NCBI GenBank assembly: GCA_009917695.1
Contig: JAACJG010000013.1
Location: 1 to 64,000, forward strand
Length of the DNA: 64,000 nt
Direction: 5' to 3'
From: Candidatus Rifleibacterium amylolyticum
GTDB lineage: Bacteria; Muiribacteriota; Ozemobacteria; Ozemobacterales; Ozemobacteraceae
A program made the translations under genes and the position numbers. Shown here piece after piece: positions 43,802 to 51,631 of the stretch. Position 1 is the stretch's first letter, and each line of letters begins with the position of its first letter. The notes below the pieces were generated by a model that searched no databases, was not told the origin of the DNA, and saw only the letters and a program-made list of their open reading frames with translations.

Positions 43802-43810
43802 AAACCCTCC

Positions 43811-44653
43811 TCAGCTGTCACCAGCCTTAAAAGAATAATCCCTCTGTTTCTTCAATACCCGCGAACCGCAAAAGCCACAAAAACGTGAACGTTCTATGGA
43901 AAAGGCACCACAGCCCGAGCAGACCATCAGACCAGCTTCATGCTGTGAGTCGACCTTGAGCACTGCAATCCATGCTTCCTGAATGCCAAAAAGAAACATC
44001 ACCACCAGGCTGACGATAACGCCGCTGGCCGCCTGAATGTCGAAGTGAAAAACCAGAAAATCGAAAAAGCCATGCGCCACCGCTGCAATGATAATACCGC
44101 AGAGAATACGCAAAGAAACGACATAATCGGCTCTGGACACGCGAGAAAGCGCTACTGCCGCAAAACCGGAGCTGATGCAGGCAAAGAAAAGATGCGCACT
44201 CGAGCTCACAATAATTCTGGGCAGCACTATTTCTGCGCCGAAAATCAGATAATACTGAATGTTTTCGAGCAGAGAAAAAGCCAGCGCACTGCCTGCAAAG
44301 CTCATGAACAAAGAAGCCGGTCGTTTCAGGAATGAAACCTGATAACTGGCGACGAGTCCCCCACCCGCTTTCAAGCCTTCCTCGACAAAACCGATAACGC
44401 CAATACTGGTTAAAAGTGTAATCCACCAGGTTCCCGGCCCGGCAATAAAAGTACGCAAATCGGTGCCAAGATACATTTCGATCGGCACATAGGCGACCCT
44501 GGTCACCAGAATAGCCGCCCCTCCGAGCAGAAGGCCTGTAACAAATGATGTGCGCAGTTCAGCATCTACCCAGTTGCGGCGAAAAGCCAGATAAAACAGA
44601 CCTATCGGAAGCAACAGCAGAAGCGGGAAAAATATTTCATCGTTAGAAGTCAA
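43811..44653 (-). CDS. PrsW-family intramembrane metalloprotease with C-terminal zinc ribbon
   Basis: 280 residues and about eight helices. Active-site motifs of PrsW-type proteases are present: FVEEGLKAGG (E91-E92..K95), AFSLLENIQY, SSSAHLFF and VAHGFFDFL, providing Glu and His ligands for zinc within the membrane. After the last helix comes a zinc ribbon (CSGC ... CGFC, about 244-262). The start is TTG 44653, directly after the TGA of the upstream gene (tgattg), with AGGGA upstream; no in-frame ATG is close. PrsW in Bacillus cleaves an anti-sigma factor, so a signalling protease role is likely here. Confidence 0.85.
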   Translation of the reverse strand: MTSNDEIFFPLLLLLPIGLFYLAFRRNWVDAELRTSFVTGLLLGGAAILVTRVAYVPIEMYLGTDLRTFIAGPGTWWITLLTSIGVIGFVEEGLKAGGGLVASYQVSFLKRPASLFMSFAGSALAFSLLENIQYYLIFGAEIVLPRIIVSSSAHLFFACISSGFAAVALSRVSRADYVVSLRILCGIIIAAVAHGFFDFLVFHFDIQAASGVIVSLVVMFLFGIQEAWIAVLKVDSQHEAGLMVCSGCGAFSIERSRFCGFCGSRVLKKQRDYSFKAGDS

Positions 44654-46048
44654 TCAGTTTCCCTGTTGCTCTCGCTTAAAGCGGGCAAAATAAAGATTTC
44701 TGGTGCTGCCAACCGTTGCATGAAAAACAAGACCAGATGAATCTGCCGCCCAGACCGGCCGCAGGCATTCAGCCTCGCCAAGTGGCTTGAGAACAGTTTC
44801 TTCGCCATTTTCCAATCGGCGCACGACCAGCACGTTCTTACTGCCATCATCGCTCTCGGAACGAACATAAACCAGAGTGCTGCCGTCTGGCGACATATCC
44901 GGCAGCCAGTTTCGGCGGCCATTGGCAACGACAGGCTCAGCCTCGCCAAGCGGGTCGAGTCGAATCTTCATAATGTCTGACTTTTTCATGTATGTATGAA
45001 TTCTGGTAAAATAAAGAGTCGAGCCATCGGCTGACCAGCGCGGCTCACGATCATCAGCAGAACCGGAAGTAAGCTGCAGCATGTTGTCGCCATCGATGCC
45101 GATCAACCAGATGTTATTCGCCTTGCCTTTCTGACCGGAAGTATAAGCGACAAGCCGGCCATCCGGGGAAACGGCACACATCATGTTCTTGCTGTCTCCG
45201 CTGGTAAGTGCTTTTGCATTTCCTGATTTACGATCGTAGACGAACAGGTGTTCGGGCGCAACACTGTCACTGGAAAATACGATTCGGGTGCCATCCGGGG
45301 TAAACTCCGGAGTCCAGACGTTTCCAGGCCATTCAAAAGCCAGAACAGCTTTTTCGGTTGCAGCCGGTTTTTTGATAAAACACTGATAAGTGCTCTTGCC
45401 ATTGACTTTGAGTCGATTCGAAGCAAAAACCATCTCTTTGCCATCGCGCGAGAAAAAACCGTGGTAGCTGCTTGAATTATCTTTTTCAAGAACATCGACA
45501 CCGGCATACACCAGCTTGCCGGCAGCAACCGTCGTTGGCAGGACAGACTCAACCGGCGCAGTGGCTACAGACGATTCATTTGAAACCGAGCTTTCAGAAG
45601 CTATGCCGGCGGGCTGGCTGCTGACTGCTTCTTCTACTGGCGCCGGAGCCTCCTGGTAAGCTTCGACGGCGGAAGAAGAGCTCGCTGCAACGAGTTCAAC
45701 CGATGGTGATGATTGAACTGCCGTTACCGACGCCACGGGTGGTTTCAGATCGACGAGGTCTCCCGGTTTCATTGGCGTCGGGGCACGATCAGCACCATGC
45801 TGCGATGGCGCAACCGTTGCGCTGGCGGTTTCCTGCGAATTGAGCGCGCCTAAGAAAGAGTGCTCCCAGGCGCGACCCTTGAAAAAGAATGTATCGAAAA
45901 GACTGCCGGCTACAGCTCCGGCCAGAAAGATGAAAAGTCCGAGAATCATGCGGCGACGATAGCGCTGACGGCGCTTTTGCGGAGTATCGCAGTCGGGGCA
46001 GTTGACGACCCTTGGCGGTAATTTGTTTCCGCATCTGAAACAATACAT
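44654..46048 (-). CDS. Zinc-ribbon membrane protein with TolB-like beta-propeller
   Basis: 464 residues. A four-cysteine zinc ribbon opens the protein (C3, C6, C17, C20), then a basic stretch and one helix (about 33-52), then a Ser/Ala/Val-rich linker of about 110 residues. The last 280 residues are a six-bladed propeller of PD40/TolB repeats: DGKEMVFASNR, PDGTRIVFSSDS, PDGRLVAYTSGQ, ADGSTLYFTRIH, PDGSTLVYVRSE, ADSSGLVFHATV. The ribbon is cytoplasmic and the propeller periplasmic. AGGAG precedes the ATG. It directly abuts the PrsW-like protease, so the protease may cleave it or a partner. Confidence 0.85.
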   Translation of the reverse strand: MYCFRCGNKLPPRVVNCPDCDTPQKRRQRYRRRMILGLFIFLAGAVAGSLFDTFFFKGRAWEHSFLGALNSQETASATVAPSQHGADRAPTPMKPGDLVDLKPPVASVTAVQSSPSVELVAASSSSAVEAYQEAPAPVEEAVSSQPAGIASESSVSNESSVATAPVESVLPTTVAAGKLVYAGVDVLEKDNSSSYHGFFSRDGKEMVFASNRLKVNGKSTYQCFIKKPAATEKAVLAFEWPGNVWTPEFTPDGTRIVFSSDSVAPEHLFVYDRKSGNAKALTSGDSKNMMCAVSPDGRLVAYTSGQKGKANNIWLIGIDGDNMLQLTSGSADDREPRWSADGSTLYFTRIHTYMKKSDIMKIRLDPLGEAEPVVANGRRNWLPDMSPDGSTLVYVRSESDDGSKNVLVVRRLENGEETVLKPLGEAECLRPVWAADSSGLVFHATVGSTRNLYFARFKREQQGN

Positions 46049-46078
46049 TTGAGTTCTCCTTGAAAATTTCGCAAGTGA

Positions 46079-46086
46079 ATTATACT
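46079..46086. promoter_or_regulatory. Possible bidirectional promoter core between TolB-like and nagZ genes
   Basis: The minus strand reads TATAAT (46084-46079) and the plus strand TATACT (46081-46086), so two -10-like boxes overlap head to head in the 95-base divergent gap. The plus-strand -35 candidate TTGAAA (46060-46065) has a short 15-base spacer; the minus-strand -35 is poor. Confidence 0.3.
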
Positions 46087-46143
46087 CTATCCTGCCAGTT
46101 GTTAAAACAACAAAGGCGATTTTTTGGCAATACAGGAAAAACC

Positions 46144-47706
46144 ATGGACAAGAAAAAGGTCGGACAGCTGTTTATAGTGGGCTATCAGGGCGAAGAGCCG
46201 GGCGATGATTTTTTGCGTTTTGTCGAGGAGTGGGGAATCGGCGGTGTGATAGTTTTTGCGCGCAACCTGACCGATCCGGCGCGGCTGCCTGGGCATCTGG
46301 CGCGCATATGCGAGGCTGCCGGACAGCAGGTTTTCACGTCGATCGACCAGGAAGGCGGACTGGTTTTGCGCATTCTCAGACGTGGCAGTCTGTTTCCGTC
46401 AGCCATGGCCTTGTCGGCAACTGACAGTCTCGAACTCACCGAGCAATGCCACGAAGCGATTGGTCGCGAAATGCTGAGTCTCGGCCTGAACTGGAACCTG
46501 GCCCCGGTTCTCGACATCAATCATCCCGACAACCCGGGCATTGGAGCGCGATCCTTTGCTGATACACCGCAACGTGTGGCGTCTTTTGGCTGCGCCGCGA
46601 TTCGCGGTCTGCAAAAGGCTGGTGTTCTGGCCTGTGCCAAGCATTTCCCCGGCAAAGGGCATGCAAAAGTTGATTCGCACCTGACTTTGCCAGTTATTCC
46701 CTACGAAGCAGATAGACTGGAGAGCTTCGAATTGCTGCCGTTTGCTGAAGCCATCAAAAACGAAGTCGCTGCAATAATGACAGCGCACGTTTTCTTTCCG
46801 GCGTATGAAAAGACGCCAGATCTGCCGGCCACGCTTTCACAGGCGGTTCTTACCGGGTTGTTGCGCGATCAACTTGGCTTCAAAGGCATTCTGGTCACCG
46901 ACGACCTCGAAATGGGTGCGATAACCGAAACCTATGGCATAGCCCAGGCAGCCGATCTCTCGTTCAAGGCCGGCGCCGACCTGCTGCTTATCTGCCACCA
47001 GCTCGAACAACAGCGGCTTGCCGCTGAAACCATAACAAAAAAGCTGTCTGAAGATTCTCTCTACGGAAAGAGGCTTGAAGAAAGCCTGCAGCGCATCGAA
47101 AACGCCCGAAAAAAGCTTTCAGGAGCAGAGAAGAGCTGCGAACTGGCTGAGTTAAAAACGCGCCACCAGCCACTGATTGAAAAGCTGCATGCCCAGTCAA
47201 TCAGGTTTTTGCGTTATGACTCGACAATGCTTCCGCTAAGCTCCGACTCAGAAAAGCTGGTATTCTGCCTGCCAGAGATATCGGCACTGGTACAGGTTGA
47301 AGAAGAGCACCGTGAAAACGGCCTGAGAACTCTTATCGAAAAAGAGTTTCCCAGAGCGCAAGCGATAGTCTACGCTCCCAGGACTTCAGGCGCAGAACTG
47401 ATAAACCAGATCGCGAAGATAGTCGGCAATACTGGCAGAGCCACACAGATGGTCTTTATGACCTACAACGCACACCTTTTCGCCGGCCAGCTCGAAGCGA
47501 TCAGACACTTCGCCGGCACTGTCGATAAAATTGCAGTGGCAGCCCTGCGCAACCCCTATGATCTGGCCAAACTGCCGCCACAGGTCAAGACCTGCGCCGC
47601 CACATTCGGTTTCAGAACGCCGGCAATAAAGGCCCTGCTGAATGCATGCAAGGGCGTTACCCCCCCGGTAACCACCCCGTGGCCAATAGATACAACCAGC
47701 TGGTAA
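46144..47706 (+). CDS. nagZ: Family 3 glycoside hydrolase, beta-N-acetylhexosaminidase (NagZ-like)
   Basis: 520 residues from ATG 46144; the longer frame has no ribosome site. The N-terminal 340 residues form the GH3 barrel: KVGQLFIVGYQGEEPG, TSIDQEGGLVLRI, LGLNWNLAPVLDIN, KHFPGKGHAKVDSHLTLP (about 166-183, usual form KHFPGHGDT..DSH) and the nucleophile Asp in LVTDDLEMGAI near 252. The Asp-x-His of VDSH is intact. No signal peptide is visible, so it is probably cytoplasmic, removing GlcNAc from muropeptide fragments. A C-terminal domain of about 180 residues (YDSTMLPLSSDSEKLVFCLP) follows, as in longer GH3 forms. Its natural partner would be a NamZ/NagK-type recycling route. Confidence 0.9.
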   Translation: MDKKKVGQLFIVGYQGEEPGDDFLRFVEEWGIGGVIVFARNLTDPARLPGHLARICEAAGQQVFTSIDQEGGLVLRILRRGSLFPSAMALSATDSLELTEQCHEAIGREMLSLGLNWNLAPVLDINHPDNPGIGARSFADTPQRVASFGCAAIRGLQKAGVLACAKHFPGKGHAKVDSHLTLPVIPYEADRLESFELLPFAEAIKNEVAAIMTAHVFFPAYEKTPDLPATLSQAVLTGLLRDQLGFKGILVTDDLEMGAITETYGIAQAADLSFKAGADLLLICHQLEQQRLAAETITKKLSEDSLYGKRLEESLQRIENARKKLSGAEKSCELAELKTRHQPLIEKLHAQSIRFLRYDSTMLPLSSDSEKLVFCLPEISALVQVEEEHRENGLRTLIEKEFPRAQAIVYAPRTSGAELINQIAKIVGNTGRATQMVFMTYNAHLFAGQLEAIRHFAGTVDKIAVAALRNPYDLAKLPPQVKTCAATFGFRTPAIKALLNACKGVTPPVTTPWPIDTTSW

Positions 47707-47775
47707 AATCAGGCTAAGGTATTGTGCGCAGAATGCCGATGAGTTTTCCAGATTAAAATGCTGGAGGCAAAATTC

Positions 47776-48219
47776 ATGTGGCAACTTGAAGTTAAGATAA
47801 TCGCATTGACTCTGGTTTACTTTACCGGATGGTTCATGTTCGAAAAAGTTTTTTCCGCTCTCTGGAGCCGCCTGCGAGGCGAAGGGAAGGAAAACAACAC
47901 GCCGCGAGCCAGGCGCAAGGTCGTGCCGCTGGCGACAGTTACCCCTGTCGATCAGACCTGGCGCTATATCAAAGGCTTGAGCAGCCCCGACTGGCGCATT
48001 CGCAGAATTTCCTGCATTCAGCTGGGCGACCGCCGCGGTACTGCCGTTGTCGAAGCCTTGATTGAAGCTCTCGATGACCCGCGCGAAGAAGTGAGTCTGG
48101 CCGCTGGCGAAGCACTGACCCGCATCGGCGATCCGGCCGCAATCGAAGCACTGACCAACCACTGCCGCAAACTCGAAACGAGATCTATGCGCTCATACGA
48201 AAATTATCGGGCTGCCTGA
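47776..48219 (+). CDS. Membrane-anchored HEAT-repeat protein
   Basis: 147 residues from ATG 47776, with GGAGG eight bases upstream; the ATG at 47758 lies before the ribosome site and is rejected. One helix (IIALTLVYFTGWFMFEKVF) is followed by a basic linker and two HEAT-like repeats: SSPDWRIRRISCIQLGDRRG and DDPREEVSLAAGEALTRIGD. Such short repeat proteins mediate protein contacts. It ends in a strong terminator, so it may be a single-gene unit after nagZ. Confidence 0.7.
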   Translation: MWQLEVKIIALTLVYFTGWFMFEKVFSALWSRLRGEGKENNTPRARRKVVPLATVTPVDQTWRYIKGLSSPDWRIRRISCIQLGDRRGTAVVEALIEALDDPREEVSLAAGEALTRIGDPAAIEALTNHCRKLETRSMRSYENYRAA

Positions 48220-48250
48220 CCCGATTGTCGATTTCCCGAAAAGAACAAAG

Positions 48251-48290
48251 TGCCGGGACTGTCATTGCGATGGTCCCGGCATCTGTTTAA
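48251..48290 (+). terminator. Hairpin terminator
   Basis: TGCCGGGAC (48251-48259) pairs with GTCCCGGCA (48273-48281) around a 13-base loop, followed by tctgtttaaaac. The loop sequence gtcattgcga resembles the core of the interspersed repeat. Confidence 0.65.
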
Positions 48291-48372
48291 AACTTGATCG
48301 CGAGATTAAGCGTGAGAAAGATTGCGAGCACGAGCATTAGCACTCATAATAGCAGGATACGCCAGAACGACT

Positions 48373-49872
48373 ATGAATATTGCAGCTAAAATCGACAGTA
48401 AAACTCGACTGCTGCTGACAAAGATCAGCGGCGTAGCGGCAATTATCGGTTTGCTGATTCTGGTTCGCGAGCTGGGCTGGCGTGATGTTGGAACCTGGCC
48501 GGCTTTTACAGCAGCTTTCGCGGCTCTGCTTGGCACAGCAATTTTTGTCGGGCTATTCATGAGCACGAGTTTCAACCAACAACCAGAATCGACCACGAAA
48601 GCTGATAATAAAGCAGCTTCAGAAGCTTATACCACAAATATTCCTGATATCAGCATATTTTACCGCCTGCACCAGAACGCAGGCGACCTGGGCAGCTCCA
48701 GCGAAAAGGCATTGCTGATGCTTGTAGAGGCTTTACCAGAAAGAATTCTGGCATTATATGAAGTGCGCGGCAAAGACCTTGCATTCAGCTGTGGAGCACG
48801 GATGAGCTCTCGACAGAAATGCGAAACGATAAGCCCGGCCGACGACCTGGTCGCTGAGTTGAGTCAACGAGTCAACAGCTGTATGGATGCTGCTCTTCTG
48901 AAAACCCCGGCAAGATTCAGCAAGCCGCTGTTCTTTTCGCGCACACAAGAAAGCGAAGACGGCATGCTGCTGCCAGTAGCGTGCGACAACGAAATTTTTG
49001 CAGTTCTTGCAGTTCTTTCGACGACTGACCGTTCCTATGGAGCTGGCGAAACTGATTTTTTGAAGCATTTCTGCACAAGCCTGGCGGTTTGTTACAGAAA
49101 TCATATGGAACTGAGTTCATTCAATGATGCCAGCCTGCTTGAGGCAGAAAGCCGGCTGACGCAAAGGCTTTTCAGCGACATGCTTCCTGAGGCGGCAAAA
49201 TCGCTGCCCGGCTGGGACATTGCTCAGCTGAGCGCTTACAGTGCCTCACACAGCGGCGATTTTCATGACTATATTATGCTCCCGGGCAATCGCATGCTGA
49301 TAATTGCCGGCCGAACCTCAACAGGTGGGCTCAGCTCAGCACTATATCTTTCGCGCCTGCGCACCATGCTGAGCTGCTTGTGCGAGAACTGCGCCAGCCC
49401 GGCTGATCTGCTTAACCGCCTGTCAAACCAGCTTACCTGCGATAAGTCGCTCGACCTGTTTGCGTCGCTTATAGCTGTGCAGATCAAAGCGAACGACCGC
49501 AGCGTAACTCTTGCAGTCGCCGGACACGCGACTCCTCTGATCAATCGGCCACGCAGCGGATTTGTTGAGATTCCTCAGCTTGCAGCCGGGGTTCCAATGG
49601 GATTGTTCAGTCAAGGCGTCGATCCTTATCAGAATCAGGTTATTCAGTTGTTGCCCGGCGATGGCATATTGATTTATACTGACGGGGCACTCGATTTCGC
49701 CGGAGAAAAGGGGAACCGGCTTGGCAGCGAAGATTTGCGCCTGCTTCTCGACAAGATGCCTGAGCAGTATGCCGATGATTTGCTGGCAAACCTCGCCGAT
49801 CAGCTTGTTCCAGCCGAATCGAAAACTGGACCGTTGGAAGATTACACTTTTATTTACGCCAGCACGGAGTAG
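48373..49872 (+). CDS. SpoIIE-like PP2C phosphatase with membrane anchor and GAF-like domain, degenerate metal site
   Basis: 499 residues from ATG 48373. Two helices (about 15-68) are followed by a GAF-like domain (about 100-255) and a PP2C/SpoIIE domain. Recognisable blocks are HSGDFHDYIML (usual GGDFYD), AGRTSTGGLSSALYLSRL (usual DV.GKG..AALLM), VAGHATPLI, GVPMGLF, IYTDGALDF and LEDYTF (usual DD.T). The second-block Asp is missing and the last DD is ED, so phosphatase activity may be weak or lost. Such proteins dephosphorylate anti-sigma antagonists. It precedes an uncharacterised gene by four bases. Confidence 0.75.
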   Translation: MNIAAKIDSKTRLLLTKISGVAAIIGLLILVRELGWRDVGTWPAFTAAFAALLGTAIFVGLFMSTSFNQQPESTTKADNKAASEAYTTNIPDISIFYRLHQNAGDLGSSSEKALLMLVEALPERILALYEVRGKDLAFSCGARMSSRQKCETISPADDLVAELSQRVNSCMDAALLKTPARFSKPLFFSRTQESEDGMLLPVACDNEIFAVLAVLSTTDRSYGAGETDFLKHFCTSLAVCYRNHMELSSFNDASLLEAESRLTQRLFSDMLPEAAKSLPGWDIAQLSAYSASHSGDFHDYIMLPGNRMLIIAGRTSTGGLSSALYLSRLRTMLSCLCENCASPADLLNRLSNQLTCDKSLDLFASLIAVQIKANDRSVTLAVAGHATPLINRPRSGFVEIPQLAAGVPMGLFSQGVDPYQNQVIQLLPGDGILIYTDGALDFAGEKGNRLGSEDLRLLLDKMPEQYADDLLANLADQLVPAESKTGPLEDYTFIYASTE

Positions 49873-49876
49873 ACCT

Positions 49877-50596
49877 ATGAACGAATCAGACCCTGTATTA
49901 GAACAACATATCTTCTTGAGCGAACGCAAAGACCACGAAATCTTTCGCGCAGCCTTCGACCGCATTTTTGCGTTTCCGGTGTCCGACATCGATGTTGAAT
50001 ACAGCGACCAGCCCAATGAGGTCTATTCCACGGTCAACGACCGCACCAAAAAGATACTTGTCAATCTGGCACGCCCTGACAAGATCAGCTGCATTTCAGG
50101 CCGCTTCAGTGATGGCGGCGAATTCAGGCTGCAGAACAGCAATCTGCACGTATGTATTCGCGAAAGTGAGTATAACTACGACCTGATCAGCAATCTCAAA
50201 AATTTTCTCAGCCCGGTTTTCCCCTTGTGGATGTTCAGAAACGCTTATATCTGGGGCGTGAATGTGTATGAAGACTACGAGCGCCAGCATTTTTTTGAAG
50301 TTCGCAAATATTCCGCGCGCTCACAGCACCTGGAAGACCCTGAAATCGACATTTATCGGCGCGATGACGGCGTTATTCACAAATATCGATTCTTCATGCG
50401 CGAGCAATGCGAGCCAGAAGAAGGGCTTAAACTGCTGGCGCCTCATTTCAACAGCATGCGTCAGGGTCTGCAGAAGCGAAACTACGAGGGGCTGGAAGTT
50501 TTGCATCTTTACTGCACCGACAAGCCTGCCTTCAGACGGCTTGAACCTCGCACCAAGCTCGGCAAGGATATAAAATCGGTTCTTTCACTCGACTGA
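49877..50596 (+). CDS. Uncharacterised cytoplasmic protein
   Basis: 239 residues from ATG 49877, four bases after the phosphatase-like stop codon. There is no signal peptide or helix. It is rich in charged and aromatic residues (YNYDLISNLKNFLSPVFPLW, RNAYIWGVNVYEDYERQHFF, EIDIYRRDDGVIHKYRFF), without a recognisable motif. Tight spacing with the PP2C-like gene before it and the TPR gene 18 bases after it suggests a shared function. Family not recognised. Confidence 0.6.
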   Translation: MNESDPVLEQHIFLSERKDHEIFRAAFDRIFAFPVSDIDVEYSDQPNEVYSTVNDRTKKILVNLARPDKISCISGRFSDGGEFRLQNSNLHVCIRESEYNYDLISNLKNFLSPVFPLWMFRNAYIWGVNVYEDYERQHFFEVRKYSARSQHLEDPEIDIYRRDDGVIHKYRFFMREQCEPEEGLKLLAPHFNSMRQGLQKRNYEGLEVLHLYCTDKPAFRRLEPRTKLGKDIKSVLSLD

Positions 50597-50614
50597 TCTG
50601 ACAGGAGATGGTTA

Positions 50615-51364
50615 ATGGCAGATAACACGACTTACCGCGAAGGGTTGCTCGACGAGGTGATCGATGCCTGCATCAAACATCTGCGCTCACACCCCAACGA
50701 TCACGAAAAGCTGTTTTATCTCGGCAACGCCTTTTATCTCAAAAAGCAATATGACAAAGCCTCATTCTGCTACGTCAAGGCAGTTAACCAGAATCCGAAA
50801 AACCCGGTTTATTACAGTCACCTCGGGCACGCTTACCGTGAACTTGGCGACCGCGACCAGGCCGTTGCTTCATACGAGTCGGTTCTGACGCTGAACCCGC
50901 GCTTTGCCGACGCACATTTTAACGTTGGTTTGATTTTTTATGAAAACAAAGCCTTCGACAAGGCTCTGGCAAGCTTTGCCAACGCTCTGGCGATCAACCC
51001 ACGCTACGCTGCCGCGCGTTACCATGTTGGCCGCATATATGAAGAACAGGGCGCTATCAGCAAAGCAATCAAAGAATATCGCCAGATCATCGAAGATATG
51101 CTCGGCGAAAAGCTCGAACGCAGCAGCGTGACTATCGACCTTGGCGCAGTTTTTTCCGATCTCGGCCTGCTCGATCAGGCAGAAGCCGAGTATCGCCGCC
51201 TGATCAAGGACCACCCTGAATACGCCGACCTGCACTTCCATCTTGGTATAATCCTGCGCAAAAAGGGTCTCGACGATGAGGCCATGGAAGAATTCAGAAT
51301 CGCCATCAGACTGAACCCCCACTACATGGAAGCCCGCCGCAAATACTGGGAATCGGCGCAATAA
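50615..51364 (+). CDS. TPR-repeat protein
   Basis: 249 residues with about six tetratricopeptide units: HEKLFYLGNAFYLKKQYDKA, PVYYSHLGHAYRELGDRDQA, ADAHFNVGLIFYENKAFDKA, AAARYHVGRIYEEQGAISKA, VTIDLGAVFSDLGLLDQAEA, ADLHFHLGIILRKKGLDDEA. The opening (DEVIDACIKHLRSHPNDHEK) is like that of the giant TPR protein at 20539. It is cytoplasmic and probably a binding adaptor. A ribosome site (AGGAG) lies upstream. Last gene of the run from 48373. Confidence 0.85.
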   Translation: MADNTTYREGLLDEVIDACIKHLRSHPNDHEKLFYLGNAFYLKKQYDKASFCYVKAVNQNPKNPVYYSHLGHAYRELGDRDQAVASYESVLTLNPRFADAHFNVGLIFYENKAFDKALASFANALAINPRYAAARYHVGRIYEEQGAISKAIKEYRQIIEDMLGEKLERSSVTIDLGAVFSDLGLLDQAEAEYRRLIKDHPEYADLHFHLGIILRKKGLDDEAMEEFRIAIRLNPHYMEARRKYWESAQ

Positions 51365-51431
51365 GTAAAAAAAGCTTCTGGCGAGTTGGAAACCTTATCT
51401 ACCAAGCACATGCGAGGATTTGTATTTTTTT

Positions 51432-51502
51432 GTCATTGCGAGCGCAGCGAAGCAATCCTACGGGCAATAAGATTGCTTCAGGGCTTTGCCCTTCAGAATG
51501 AC
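51432..51502. repeat. Interspersed palindromic repeat, full inverted unit
   Basis: Left arm gtcattgcgagcgcagcgaa, then gcaatc; right arm gattgcttcagggctttgcc, then cttcagaatgac, which is the reverse complement of the same core. It occupies most of the gap between the TPR gene and pilB. Confidence 0.7.
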
Positions 51503-51565
51503 TTTGTTTGACCACGAATTGCTGCAAGGTTAGATAAATCTATTCAAATTTGGACGGGTTTATAT

Positions 51566-51571
51566 TATAAT
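51566..51571 (+). promoter_or_regulatory. Candidate -10 box before pilB
   Basis: Perfect TATAAT at 51566-51571; the matching -35 position reads TTCAAA (51543-51548) at 17 bases. Start near 51578, about 54 bases before the pilB ATG. Confidence 0.45.
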
Positions 51572-51631
51572 TGTCGTCTGGAAATAAACTCATCAAAGCG
51601 ATAAAATGCAGAAAATAAGGCTTAACGCTTA

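Noticed and set aside
8298-51502. CRISPR array from the recurring gtcattgcgag motif
   Set aside because: Copies are kilobases apart, occur in both orientations and have no regular spacers or cas genes; they are interspersed repeats.
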